Shown: piece by piece, positions 56,365-64,000 of the stretch
Numbering within the stretch: the first letter of the stretch is position 1
Layout: every line of letters begins with the position of its first letter
Assembly (NCBI GenBank): GCA_016744435.1
Contig: JADGEJ010000015.1
Coordinates: 17,745-81,744, forward strand
Direction: 5' to 3'
DNA: 64,000 bases
Origin: Lentibacter sp.
GTDB lineage: Bacteria > Pseudomonadota > Alphaproteobacteria > Rhodobacterales > Rhodobacteraceae
Notes under the pieces: generated by a model
Told to the model about the DNA's origin: nothing
The model's database searches: none
What the model saw: the letters and a program-made list of their open reading frames with translations, nothing else
Made by a program: the position numbers and the translations under genes

Positions 56365-57522
56365 ATGACGGAAAGAAGAAAAGAAGCCGCGACCAACACA
56401 AGACGCGTCGTTTGGGCTCGAGCCGCAGGAAGGTGCCAATTTCCTGGCTGTAACGAGCTTCTTTGGCAGGACTACCTAACCGGTAAAGAAGACGCCAATT
56501 TCGGTTTTGTTGCGCACATTATTGCTGCAAAGGCGACAGGTCCTCGTGGAGATGAAACTGAGTCCCCCAAGTTGGCTAATGATGTAACCAATCTGATGCT
56601 GATGTGCTACAAACATCATCACGAGATCGACAATCAAAAAAATGTCGATGGTGAATACACTTACACGGTAGATGAACTTCGTGGGTACAAACGAAAACAT
56701 GAGCAACGCATTGAGCTACTGACATCTCTGTCAGACGAACGTTCCACTGAAGTAGTGCTCTTTGGGGCAAACATCGGTGGTGTGTCTTCCCCCATTTCAT
56801 TTAGTTCAGCTAAAGACGCCGTGTTGCCAGGTCGCTTCCCAAGAAATCTAACTGGAACATCAATCGGCCTTGGAAATTCGAGTTTTCAAGACCATCAAAC
56901 TCAATATTGGGACTTCGAAGTCCAAAATTTGGAAACCAATTTCGAACGCTTCGTCCGCCCTTTAATTGCTGATGAAACAATCCCCCATTTGTCAATCTTC
57001 GGACTGGCTCCACAACCATTGCTAATAAAACTTGGAAGTTTACTGACTGACATCCAGAAAGCAGACGTTTTCCAGTTGCATAGAGAGCCTCCGACTTGGA
57101 GCTGGCTGCCTGAAACCGATGCGTTCGATCTCGAGATTAGTCGACCTTGCAAGAACCACAGGCAAGTGGCACTGAAAATTGGAATTAGCGCGGACATCAA
57201 CGACGAAAGGGTTTTTTCGGCACTCGACACCACCGATGTTTCGATTTGGTCCCTTGACGCCAAGGACCCACACAATGACATAATCAGGTCTCCAGGGCAC
57301 ATCGAGCGTTTCCGCACGACAGTCAGACAACTACTCAACGAAATTAAAAAAGTTCACGGTGAAGATGTGGAACTTATGGTTTTCCCTGCAATGCCGGTTT
57401 CGTGCTCCATCGAGCTAGGGCGTATTTGGATGCCCAAGTCTGACCTCCCTTTAGCAATATTTGATCAAAATCGAACCATCGGCGGCTTTATCCCTACAAT
57501 AACTATTCGGCAGCAATCATGA
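56365..57522 (+). CDS. cap5: CBASS effector Cap5: HNH nuclease with SAVED domain
   Basis: A 385-residue effector. The N-terminal HNH nuclease has the Cys pair in GRCQFPGCNELLW (Cys24, Cys29), VAHIIAA (His51), VTNLMLMC with Asn75 and Cys81, then KHHHEID. The C-terminal half is a SAVED domain (from about 185: PHLSIFGLAPQPLLIKLGSL and VFQLHREPPTWSWLP), which senses the cyclic dinucleotide made by the partner. Cap5 proteins degrade DNA when bound to the signal and so stop phage by killing the cell. It overlaps the cyclase gene by 4 bases (ATGA). Confidence 0.9.
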   Translation: MTERRKEAATNTRRVVWARAAGRCQFPGCNELLWQDYLTGKEDANFGFVAHIIAAKATGPRGDETESPKLANDVTNLMLMCYKHHHEIDNQKNVDGEYTYTVDELRGYKRKHEQRIELLTSLSDERSTEVVLFGANIGGVSSPISFSSAKDAVLPGRFPRNLTGTSIGLGNSSFQDHQTQYWDFEVQNLETNFERFVRPLIADETIPHLSIFGLAPQPLLIKLGSLLTDIQKADVFQLHREPPTWSWLPETDAFDLEISRPCKNHRQVALKIGISADINDERVFSALDTTDVSIWSLDAKDPHNDIIRSPGHIERFRTTVRQLLNEIKKVHGEDVELMVFPAMPVSCSIELGRIWMPKSDLPLAIFDQNRTIGGFIPTITIRQQS

Positions 57523-59054
57523 TCCAACCTCCACAAAACGCCTCCGATTTTTTTGAACGCTTGGCTGACGAAATTGATGTTCCGGAAGGTCGGCAAAAAG
57601 AGGCGGTCGATCGGTATAAATCTGTAGGAAAATTTTTGAATCGAGACCAATCGGCGTTGGCGTACATGGAGCCAGATGTCTATCCTCAAGGCTCCTTTCG
57701 TCTTGGGACGGCAATCCGTCCAGTCAATGACGGAGAAGAGTATGACATTGACCTTGTACTTCAGCTAAATTCGACAAAACGAACGGAAACGCAAGAAAAC
57801 CTCAAGACAAAAGTCGGGTTAGAACTCAAGCTTTACGCCTCCCAGAACGGAATGAATTCAGAACCTGAGCCGAAGCGGCGCTGCTGGACGTTGGAATATG
57901 CCGATGATGCTCAGTTTCATCTCGACGTACTTCCGGCGCTGCCGGACAGCCAAAGAATGCGGCAAATGCTGTTTGAGCGCGGGTTTACTCCTACCGATTT
58001 CTCAGATCAATCTATCGCGATAACAGACGAGCAACACTACGGCTATTCAATAGTCTGCGAGGATTGGCATCAAAGCAATCCACGCGGCTATGCCGATTGG
58101 TTTGCCTCAAGAATGAAAATCCGACTCGATGAGCAGCGCCAAGTTGTTGCGAAGCGTATGAATGCCAGCGTCGAGGAAGTTCCCGACTACAAAGTAAAAA
58201 CACCTTTGCAACGGGCCGTTCAGATATTGAAGCGGCACCGTGACACGGTATTTGGGGAAGATGAGCACAAACCAATTTCTGTCATCATCACGACTCTGGC
58301 GGCACACTCCTATGACAATGAGGCATCGCTTGCCTCAGCCATGGAAAAGATAGTGTTCGGAATGGAAGGCTTCATCCAACAGCAAAATGGTCGGGCTTAT
58401 ATACCTAATCCGGTAAATCCGCTTGAAAATTTTGCGGACAAGTGGGCGGAAGAACCTAAGAAAGAGCAGAAATTTAGAAGTTGGCTTGAACAGCTAAAAA
58501 CGGACTACCAGTCACTGCTGTCATCTCATGACTTATCCGGACAACGCGTACTCTTAGAAAAGCGTTTCGGAGAACGTACCATTTCCAAAGTGTATCCAAA
58601 GGCCAGCTTGCTCCCTGCGATCAAAAACTCGGCGCTTTCGTTGTACTCAAACGTTGCACAAATTCTTTCGGTACCGCACCGCCAGGTTCCCAAGTGGCCA
58701 GTTCAGAATCTTTATCAGTTAGCCGTACAAGCAACCTTCGAGAGGAACGGGTTTCGTCCTCAAGACGTTAACTCTGATGGATCGGCCGTTCCAAAAGACG
58801 GAAAACTGAGATTTCACGCTGTGTCGAACTACGACGGCCCCTGTCGGATTTATTGGCAAGTGGTCAACACTGGGGCGCAAGCTGAGAATGAAAAAGGTCT
58901 TCGCGGTGGGTTTTATGAAGGAAAGATCGAACGCGGTGGCAAAGTCCGAACTGAGAGCACGCGTTTTACAGGCAAACATTGGGTCGAGTGTTTCTTGGTC
59001 AGGGGCAACGTGTGCTTGGCTAGGAGTGGTGAGTTTATTGTAAACATTCAGTAA
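57519..59054 (+). CDS. CBASS cyclase (CD-NTase) with C-terminal sensor domain
   Basis: A 511-residue nucleotidyltransferase. PQGSFRLGTAIRP (GS motif, residues 56-68), YDIDLV with Asp76 and Asp78, and FHLDVLPAL with Asp136 give the catalytic triad. The C-terminal about 100 residues (FHAVSNYDGPCRIYWQVVNT, GKHWVECFLV) match the AGS-C/SMODS sensor domain that is found in clade D and G cyclases. With Cap5 and no ubiquitin-like or HORMA partners this is a short, type I CBASS. A cyclic dinucleotide such as 3',2'-cGAMP is plausible from the CdnG-Cap5 example, but not proven. Confidence 0.9.
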   Translation: MIQPPQNASDFFERLADEIDVPEGRQKEAVDRYKSVGKFLNRDQSALAYMEPDVYPQGSFRLGTAIRPVNDGEEYDIDLVLQLNSTKRTETQENLKTKVGLELKLYASQNGMNSEPEPKRRCWTLEYADDAQFHLDVLPALPDSQRMRQMLFERGFTPTDFSDQSIAITDEQHYGYSIVCEDWHQSNPRGYADWFASRMKIRLDEQRQVVAKRMNASVEEVPDYKVKTPLQRAVQILKRHRDTVFGEDEHKPISVIITTLAAHSYDNEASLASAMEKIVFGMEGFIQQQNGRAYIPNPVNPLENFADKWAEEPKKEQKFRSWLEQLKTDYQSLLSSHDLSGQRVLLEKRFGERTISKVYPKASLLPAIKNSALSLYSNVAQILSVPHRQVPKWPVQNLYQLAVQATFERNGFRPQDVNSDGSAVPKDGKLRFHAVSNYDGPCRIYWQVVNTGAQAENEKGLRGGFYEGKIERGGKVRTESTRFTGKHWVECFLVRGNVCLARSGEFIVNIQ

Positions 59055-59068
59055 GCGATGAATTTTCA

Positions 59069-59170
59069 TTCACGGTAAATCGACCTCTAGCCCAGTCCTG
59101 AACTGGGTCTCGAAGGTGTTCCATCCGTTCGACAGGTGGCCAGCCAATCCTTTAAAGCCGCTCATAGAGT
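59069..59170. repeat. Module-boundary repeat R3
   Basis: Third full copy: TTCACGGTAAATCGACCTCTA, hairpin CCCAGT/ACTGGG, GAAGGTGTTCCATCCGTTCG and GCCGCTCATAGAG. Its minus-strand 31-codon frame is open and nearly identical in protein to that of R2; the base changes fall mostly at third codon positions. It separates CBASS from module 3. Confidence 0.88.
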
Positions 59171-59182
59171 GATTTTTTGGGT

Positions 59183-60103
59183 TCATCGCCGCCCCCGTTT
59201 GCGGTTCAGTTTTCCTTGTTTGCGCTTTTTCTTTAGCAATGCTTGTGCGGCTGTGTTCGTTTTGGCTAACTTCGGGCGGTCGCTTTTTAGATTGGCGTCG
59301 GCCCAAGTCGCAACGTCCTCAAAATTAGGGATACTGTCGGTAGAAAACACAAACCCTGCCAGTTTTCTCACATTCTCGACGTTCGTCTTGTGGTCTACAT
59401 CCACGAGGCATAATCGCCGATAGTCCGCCCAATGGAGCACGGTATTTGCCATCTCTGTCGTACCCAGTTGCGCGCCTCGGGTGGATGCTTGCCAAGTCTT
59501 CAGAAGCGTTTCAATTTCAGGCTGCATCAGAATTGTATCATCTTCGTGGCCTTTGATGGCCTTATAAGTTTGGATCACAGTATGAAGAATTTGAAAGCCC
59601 CGATCGTCCTTGAAACCGCCGAGATCCAACTTACCGTCGGCATTGGTGAAGCGTCGAATGTAGCTGATAATCGCCTCTGCGGTCATCCCACTGTGCCAAA
59701 GCGCCGCCACTAAACCCGGTTCTAGCGCCATCGCATTTTGCGGTGCCGACCAATAAGCCGCCACGACTGTAAAAAGAGCCGAGGCACGCTCTGGATTCAT
59801 GCCCGCTTCGTCCCGAAGTTTCAGGAATGCTAGATTTGGCGGCGGCGATGACACCTTTTTTGGGCGGTCTTTAGTAGCGCCTGACAAATCAACCGTCCGG
59901 CAAAACTCAACCCATTCTCTTGGGGCTGCCAATACCAAATCTGCGAGATCAAAATAGTCCGTTATCCGAAAATCTGCAAAACCATCCCCGCGCCCGTTTT
60001 CAGGCAACAAGCTCTCGATAGGAACGCCTTTTCCCGGATGCCCGAATTTGATGAAGATGGTTCCATCAGCGTCCTTATATAAAAATCTTCCGCGCTCTTT
60101 CAT
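59183..60103 (-). CDS. Unknown protein, module 3, 306 residues
   Basis: A soluble protein from ATG 60103 (MKERGRFLYKDADGTIFIKF). The end is strongly basic (KLNRKRGRR), which suggests nucleic-acid contact. In the middle lie SALFTVVAAYWSAPQNAMAL and GMTAEAIISYIRRFTN. No family recognised. It is 78 bases downstream of the 514-residue frame on the same strand, so the two probably form an operon. Confidence 0.65.
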   Translation of the reverse strand: MKERGRFLYKDADGTIFIKFGHPGKGVPIESLLPENGRGDGFADFRITDYFDLADLVLAAPREWVEFCRTVDLSGATKDRPKKVSSPPPNLAFLKLRDEAGMNPERASALFTVVAAYWSAPQNAMALEPGLVAALWHSGMTAEAIISYIRRFTNADGKLDLGGFKDDRGFQILHTVIQTYKAIKGHEDDTILMQPEIETLLKTWQASTRGAQLGTTEMANTVLHWADYRRLCLVDVDHKTNVENVRKLAGFVFSTDSIPNFEDVATWADANLKSDRPKLAKTNTAAQALLKKKRKQGKLNRKRGRR

Positions 60104-60181
60104 GGGGTTTGGGAGGTAGTCATCTTAATTATGCCACGTTCCCGCATCTGCGCCAAACAAAGCGCCGAAGTCGTGCCCTTG

Positions 60182-61675
60182 CTATGCGGCTTCGGCTTGC
60201 GCGTTTTGCCCAAAACGCTCTTCCGATACATAAAGGCCGTTTCGGTTGGCCTCGATCATCGTCGCAAAGCGATCCCAGTTCAGAGTATCGTCTTTGTTCA
60301 GAACCCCTTGTCGACGGTAATCAGCTAGCATCTGATCTGGGTTTACGTCTCCAATCACGGCATCCCCTTTCTCATTTTGAAACTGCATCAGGTAAGGAAT
60401 GCGGTCGAGGTCCGTTTGATCCAACAACTCTCCATTGTAACCAGCCATCGCGCCAAAGAACGCTTGGCTGAGCCTTTGCGCTCGATTGAAATCATCTGGC
60501 ATTTTCAGTTCAAGGTGTCCGCCACCCCGCTGCATAACAGAGTGGGGGAAAAATATTTCCGCCATATTTACATCGTTCAGTTTGGCAATCCACTGCGTGG
60601 TCATGCCGTACATGGTCATGTCCTCGTCGCTTGGGTTTTCGGGCAAGTTTGAGGTGTAGGTATGTTCACCGACAATTTTCATCACGGGTTCGTTGGTATC
60701 ACTCAGACCAATGTACTGCCCCTCACGGATTTCAACGTCTTCGCCTGGTGCCAGATAAACCGGCTCCTCGCGTAGTTCCCCCGTTTCGGGATCGCGCACC
60801 ATCTTTGTGCCCACACCTTTCTTATAGATATCATTTATATCGCCACCCGTTTGAGCGCTAAACTCATTGCGAACAATTCCAAGCTCTGCCGCAATCGCAT
60901 CTTGCGTCGCGTCTGAAACGCCGGACTTAAGGTGGCTTTCTGGCCCGTCGAATAGAAAGCTGCGCGCAAACTGCACTGGATCAGGTACGCCTTGGCGCAT
61001 ATCCAGCTGGTTGATCCGTTGGCGTACAATCGGCGCATCAGCCGGAATACGGTCAGCAATCGTCATGATTTGGCTGAAGGCACGGAGTTGCTCTTTGTAT
61101 TCCTCAGGCACCCGTTCATCCGCAATTAAAGTTTGAATTTTGGAGGTGTTTGGTTGGCCTTGCAGTTCTTCCACTGCTGTCCGGTAGCTACCAGCCTTTG
61201 CTTCTTCGGCTTCAGTTACTTCTGTGTCATCAATCGTCTGGGCATCTTCTGCCTCCACACCTGTGGTCAAAGCCGTCGTTTCCTCCGTTTCTGCCTCGAC
61301 TGTTTCTACTTCTTCGGCCTCTTCAAAACCGCGTTCAATAATTCTGCTTAACCGGCGTGGTTCTTCTTGGGTGACATCATATTCCTGCCGACCGCGTTCA
61401 TGTTGCTTACATTCGTGATCGCAAAATAGCGCCGTCAGTTGATCAGCCACCGGATCATCCTTGGGTTGGATACCAAAATAGTCACATTCATTCTCCACCC
61501 AAATTTTTACATCAGCCGCCCGACGTTCGGGGTCTTCGGCCAATGCATGGCTCACCTCAAGGTCATGCAAAGCCGCCGCAGCCGCTTCACCATTGGCAAT
61601 TGCTTCTGCCTCGGGGCGATGTGAGCTTGGCCTTTCCAGCCCATTCCCACCGATTTCGGGAAGCGTGTCGTTCAT
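60182..61675 (-). CDS. Unknown acidic protein, module 3
   Basis: A 497-residue protein from ATG 61675 (MNDTLPEIGGNGLERPSS); a TTG 51 bases upstream would give 514. The region 110-170 is a Glu/Thr-rich low-complexity stretch (EEAEEVETVEAETEETTAL). The rest looks globular (VREIPADAP-like helices, GEHTYTSNLPENPSDEDMTM, GGGHLELKMPDDFNRAQRLS). No motif gives a function. It ends in QNAQAEAA. Confidence 0.65.
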   Translation of the reverse strand: MNDTLPEIGGNGLERPSSHRPEAEAIANGEAAAAALHDLEVSHALAEDPERRAADVKIWVENECDYFGIQPKDDPVADQLTALFCDHECKQHERGRQEYDVTQEEPRRLSRIIERGFEEAEEVETVEAETEETTALTTGVEAEDAQTIDDTEVTEAEEAKAGSYRTAVEELQGQPNTSKIQTLIADERVPEEYKEQLRAFSQIMTIADRIPADAPIVRQRINQLDMRQGVPDPVQFARSFLFDGPESHLKSGVSDATQDAIAAELGIVRNEFSAQTGGDINDIYKKGVGTKMVRDPETGELREEPVYLAPGEDVEIREGQYIGLSDTNEPVMKIVGEHTYTSNLPENPSDEDMTMYGMTTQWIAKLNDVNMAEIFFPHSVMQRGGGHLELKMPDDFNRAQRLSQAFFGAMAGYNGELLDQTDLDRIPYLMQFQNEKGDAVIGDVNPDQMLADYRRQGVLNKDDTLNWDRFATMIEANRNGLYVSEERFGQNAQAEAA

Positions 61676-61752
61676 TACAATGAATTGATTTCTAAGTATT
61701 TTACCACAAAACAGCACGTTCTCCAAATTGAGTAAAACGCATTGTGTTATGA

Positions 61753-62214
61753 CTACCCTTCGTTCTGGGCATCTGCGATCACCCCGTCCGTGATAGCTTG
61801 CATTTCTGCTTTGGCAGCATCCACTCGAGCGCGGAGTGCCGCTTGATCAGCGTTAGCAACGTCAATTCGGTCTTGTAAGGCGGCTTGCTGAGCGTTTTGA
61901 TCAGCGATTGAAAACTGTCGCTCTGCCGATTCCGCGCAAAACCCGCGTTCATCGTCCCAATCAAACTGTTCCCCACCTTCAATTTTCCCGTTCCCATCTG
62001 CGTCGGCAAAAGCGAAACCTTCCCCTAAACAGGCTTGTAGATGCGTCAGAATTTCCGATTGTGTCTCAAGAGCTACGCGAGTGACATCAATTACAATCTC
62101 CCCATCAGGATGCGGCAACATCATTTCGGTTGCTTGCGCATTGGCTTCGTCGGGACCGCCCGCCATTGCTGCGCCCAAACCTGCCGCCAGAGCCGTCATT
62201 CGCATTCCTGCCAT
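61753..62214 (-). CDS. Secreted EF-hand protein, unknown
   Basis: A 153-residue frame from ATG 62214; ATG 62205 and 62199 are also possible, and an AGGA lies close to the last. MTALAAGLGAAMAGG and ANAQA look like a signal peptide with a cleavage site. ADADGNGKIEGGEQF is a canonical calcium-binding EF-hand loop, with a weaker acidic segment after it. The C-terminal half is a helical, Ala/Gln/Asp-rich coiled coil. A much longer frame upstream overlaps the integrase and is not coding there. Confidence 0.6.
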   Translation of the reverse strand: MAGMRMTALAAGLGAAMAGGPDEANAQATEMMLPHPDGEIVIDVTRVALETQSEILTHLQACLGEGFAFADADGNGKIEGGEQFDWDDERGFCAESAERQFSIADQNAQQAALQDRIDVANADQAALRARVDAAKAEMQAITDGVIADAQNEG

Positions 62215-62378
62215 AATAATGAGGATTAGTACGGCCTTATTATATAACAAATTCCGCCGTTTAGGCAAATTTGGTTGACAGAAAATCTTTTGACATCGAG
62301 CCATTTTGACCAGTCGGATAACCAAGCCGTGCGATGCGCTTTTGCGATATTGCCGCAAAGGAAGCGACATTCTACTGA

Positions 62379-63023
62379 TTACTTTTTCGCCCCCAACATC
62401 ATGGGATGTCGCAAGGCAGCCGCCTCGGCTTTGTGCTGCGTGATCCCCAAGTACTCGATGGTATTCGCAATCGATTGATGCCCCAACAATCGCGAGATCA
62501 GCGCAATATCCTCCCCCGCCCAGTACATCTGAGCCGGTTTGCTGCGCCGAATTGAATGACTGGAAAACTCTTGTGGATCGTAGCCAAGCCATGAAGCCCA
62601 GTTCTTCACGATATCCGCGTAATGCGCCCTCGTTATCGGTTTGGCATCCTTGGGCTTGGTTCGGGTGAACACAAAGTCCTGCGGACCTTTGCCGCTTTGC
62701 TCCAGCCACGCCGTCAAATACTGCCGCGTTGGCGGCGTCAGCACCGGATTGACGATGTGGCGCGTTTTGCGTTGCCGCCGCGCAATCAACGTGCGGATTG
62801 GCCCGTTTGTGTGTTTGATCTGCCAGACTTTGGTCGCCAGCAAATCGCTGGAGCGCAGCATCGTGTCCAACCCGAAGGACACCAGCGCCAAGTCGTGCCG
62901 GTTGCCTTGCGCCACTAGCCGCCCTTCGATTTCCGCTAGGTCCTCCAGCGAAAACGCCCGCTTTTGCCCGACAATCATGCCCCGGTTCCACGCCACTTTT
63001 TTTGACGGAGACGGTGAGATCAT
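62379..63023 (-). CDS. Short tyrosine recombinase/integrase
   Basis: A 214-residue protein that is almost only the catalytic domain. DTMLRSSDLL has the first Arg, RRQRKTRHIV the beta-hairpin Lys, SSHSIRRSKP the His and second Arg, LLGHQS the His, and NTIEYLGIT the Tyr nucleophile. The N-terminal core-binding domain of larger integrases is missing. ATG 63023 has no ribosome site; ATG 62978 (MIVGQKRAF) has GGGG upstream and is possible. It lies inside the last module, 0.86 kb from the R4 core, as expected for an element integrase. Confidence 0.85.
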   Translation of the reverse strand: MISPSPSKKVAWNRGMIVGQKRAFSLEDLAEIEGRLVAQGNRHDLALVSFGLDTMLRSSDLLATKVWQIKHTNGPIRTLIARRQRKTRHIVNPVLTPPTRQYLTAWLEQSGKGPQDFVFTRTKPKDAKPITRAHYADIVKNWASWLGYDPQEFSSHSIRRSKPAQMYWAGEDIALISRLLGHQSIANTIEYLGITQHKAEAAALRHPMMLGAKK

Positions 63024-63041
63024 GAGGAGCTGGGGTTAAGC

Positions 63042-63199
63042 TTTTGCTTCTATCAAAAGCGAAGGTATTTTCGCTTTTAAGGCTGGGGAAAGCCAGACCC
63101 AGAACCCTTTTCGATAGGAAGCCTCGCCATGATACAGGATGAAAATCTTAAGAAACACGCGGATGACAGTTTCGCTTCTGATAAAAGCAAAGGTCATTT
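63042..63199. repeat. Imperfect direct repeats and hairpin upstream of the integrase
   Basis: A block with TTTTGCTTCTATCAAAAGCG (63042-63070) recurs with TTTCGCTTCTGATAAAAGCA (63170-63199), 5 substitutions and one inserted base by hand count. The first copy continues into a perfect hairpin, AAAAGCGAA (63055-63063) with TTCGCTTTT (63070-63078). Sites like these before an integrase gene could be arm-type or regulatory sites. No gene is supported in this stretch. Confidence 0.55.
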
Positions 63200-63231
63200 A
63201 CTGCCGCAGGCCCGAACAGAGTGTCTAATGG

Positions 63232-63552
63232 CTAGTCTTCGCCTTCACCCAACTCACCCAACCGGTCTGCCTGATGCATGCGCTCATGCAAAATTGCCAT
63301 TATCCCCACTCGACCATCATCAAGCTGCTTCCAATAAACATAGTGGTGTTCGTAACGGCTCACCCAAGCTTCAATTTCAAACTCAGGTGGCACTGGCCTC
63401 CAAGGAACTTCCCTTGAAACAATCGCCTCAAAACGGGCAAACAGACCCGACAGGTACTTTTCGGCCTGGTCTTCACCCCATCGTTCAAAAGTGTAGGCAT
63501 ACAAATCGTCGATGGCGGCGTTTGCTGAAGCCTGAATAAAATAGGATTTCAT
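63232..63552 (-). CDS. parE: ParE/RelE-family toxin
   Basis: A 106-residue protein: MKSYFIQASANAAIDDLYAY and ARFEAIVSREVPWRPVPPEF, then HYVYWKQLDDGRVGIMAILHE RMH in the last strand, matching ParE toxins that act on gyrase. The ATG overlaps the antitoxin stop as ATGA. It is on the same strand as the integrase, further upstream. Confidence 0.85.
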   Translation of the reverse strand: MKSYFIQASANAAIDDLYAYTFERWGEDQAEKYLSGLFARFEAIVSREVPWRPVPPEFEIEAWVSRYEHHYVYWKQLDDGRVGIMAILHERMHQADRLGELGEGED

Positions 63553-63812
63553 GCGCGTCGTTTTTTGTAGCGAGCCTTAACATCTTCAAGACTGGTTTCG
63601 ACGTAGGCCTCATCCGGCTGTGCGAAGGCGTCCTGCAGGGTCGCTTTCAGTTTGGCGAAGGCTCGTTGTTCCTCGCGTTCGCGGTCGCGGCGGATCAGGT
63701 CGCGCACGTACTCAGAGGCGTTGTCATAGTCCCCTTCCGCCCCCACACGGGTGGTGACAAAGTCGGTCAAGGGGGTCGTCAGTCGGACAGATAAATTCAT
63801 GGGTTTAGGCAT
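63549..63812 (-). CDS. parD: ParD-family antitoxin
   Basis: An 87-residue protein: an N-terminal ribbon-helix-helix (MNLSVRLTTPLTDFVTTRV, then NASEYVRDLIRRDREREEQ) and a C-terminal toxin-binding helix. It is coupled to parE by a 4-base overlap. The pair likely stabilises the element carrying it and represses its own promoter. Confidence 0.87.
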   Translation of the reverse strand: MPKPMNLSVRLTTPLTDFVTTRVGAEGDYDNASEYVRDLIRRDREREEQRAFAKLKATLQDAFAQPDEAYVETSLEDVKARYKKRRA

Positions 63813-63882
63813 AATGAGATGCTCCTCGTCCAGATTATACAGGAATATCTCGTAAGATCAAACTCTGAAGCACCCGGAGGCG

Positions 63883-63903
63883 CTCACGGTAAATCGACCT
63901 CTA
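63883..63903. repeat. Module-boundary core R4 (21 bp)
   Basis: CTCACGGTAAATCGACCTCTA recurs here in the same orientation as in R1-R3 (20 of 21 equal to R3), but the roughly 80-bp right arm is absent and a different sequence follows. This is what a terminal att site would look like if the core is the crossover region. Confidence 0.75.
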
Positions 63904-64000
63904 ACAACGCCACTCCAAACCGTGGCGACGTTGCCGAATTGGGGTGCTCCATGGATCGTTTGGCTAGTTGATTAATTTCAGGCCACTTCTGGTGCGGCAG
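63884..64000 (-). CDS. Possible 3' end of a gene beyond the window
   Basis: On the minus strand the R4 core closes a frame that is open through the window edge: 38 codons ending in RFGVALLEVDLP and stop, the same LEVDLP-stop that ends the frames in R1-R3. An open frame of this length can arise by chance, so the call is weak. If real, it is the target gene into whose 3' end the elements inserted. Confidence 0.35.
   Translation of the reverse strand: MPHQKWPEINQLAKRSMEHPNSATSPRFGVALLEVDLP

Noticed and set aside
52478..59170. Repeats R1-R3 as integron attC sites
   Set aside because: The expected RYYYAAC and GTTRRRY ends are missing, no IntI-type integrase is present, and the modules hold several genes with their own signals.
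61753..62991. A 412-residue minus-strand frame
   Set aside because: Its N-terminal half is antisense-frame overlap of the integrase gene; only the part from 62214 on has a signal peptide and EF-hand and is annotated.
63129..63539. A 136-residue plus-strand frame
   Set aside because: Most of it is the reverse of parE, and the remaining start has no ribosome site.

Overview
The window is a chromosomal segment of an alphaproteobacterium of the Rhodobacteraceae (Roseobacter group). The evidence is gene order and family content: purC beside a DUF1476 (ATP synthase zeta) gene, rpmF-plsX-fabH-ihfA-merR, an argS-like gene followed by a SPOR gene, nagZ, scpA and scpB, and cckA close to recA and alaS. 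A GTTC-N7-GTTC LexA site lies upstream of recA and a TTAA-N7-TTAA CtrA-type site upstream of cckA. No species can be named from the sequence alone.

Bases 1-48,258 are mostly core genome. From left to right: purine synthesis (purC, later purN and purM); a DUF2156/MprF-like membrane protein; three genes of a split, B12-dependent methionine synthase set (homocysteine methyltransferase, corrinoid protein, DUF1638), whose likely reactivating RamA-like ferredoxin/ASKHA protein lies 37 kb away at 42.1 kb; sufE, rnd, a HAD hydrolase, an SDR, an ABC-F ATPase, an OlsB-like acyltransferase and bamE; the yceD-rpmF-plsX-fabH-ihfA-merR run; dcd; scpAB/nagZ/SPOR; a strongly altered argS relative; typA, alaS, recA, cckA, an RsmB-type methyltransferase, guaB, a TDT transporter, agmatinase, a GT87 protein, an EnvZ-like kinase and a metallo-hydrolase. 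Four tRNAs (Met or Ile2 CAT, Pro GGG, Gly CCC, Asn GTT) are present.

Bases 48,259-64,000, after tRNA-Asn, are accessory. They start with a LuxR-type regulator, a lipoprotein gene coupled to a membrane protein gene, and the remains of a TerY-P-like pair (kinase fragment and vWA protein, back to back). Then come modules separated by a roughly 100-bp direct repeat (52.48, 56.10 and 59.07 kb); its first 21 bp recur at 63.88 kb. Module 1 holds a two-gene, translationally coupled operon of unknown function plus very small ORFs. Module 2 is a compact CBASS anti-phage operon (HNH-SAVED effector Cap5 and a CD-NTase with a C-terminal sensor domain). Module 3 holds three unknown genes, a short tyrosine recombinase and a ParDE toxin-antitoxin pair. 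This looks like a stack of site-specifically inserted defence or mobile modules.

The observations I rate highest are the repeat-delimited module array with the unknown two-gene operon next to CBASS, the intact but catalytically gutted ArgS relative at the usual argS locus, a 58-bp dispersed element present twice in opposite orientation, and a 57-aa gene between dcd and scpB. Nothing was computed beyond hand reading; identities and motif positions are hand counts.
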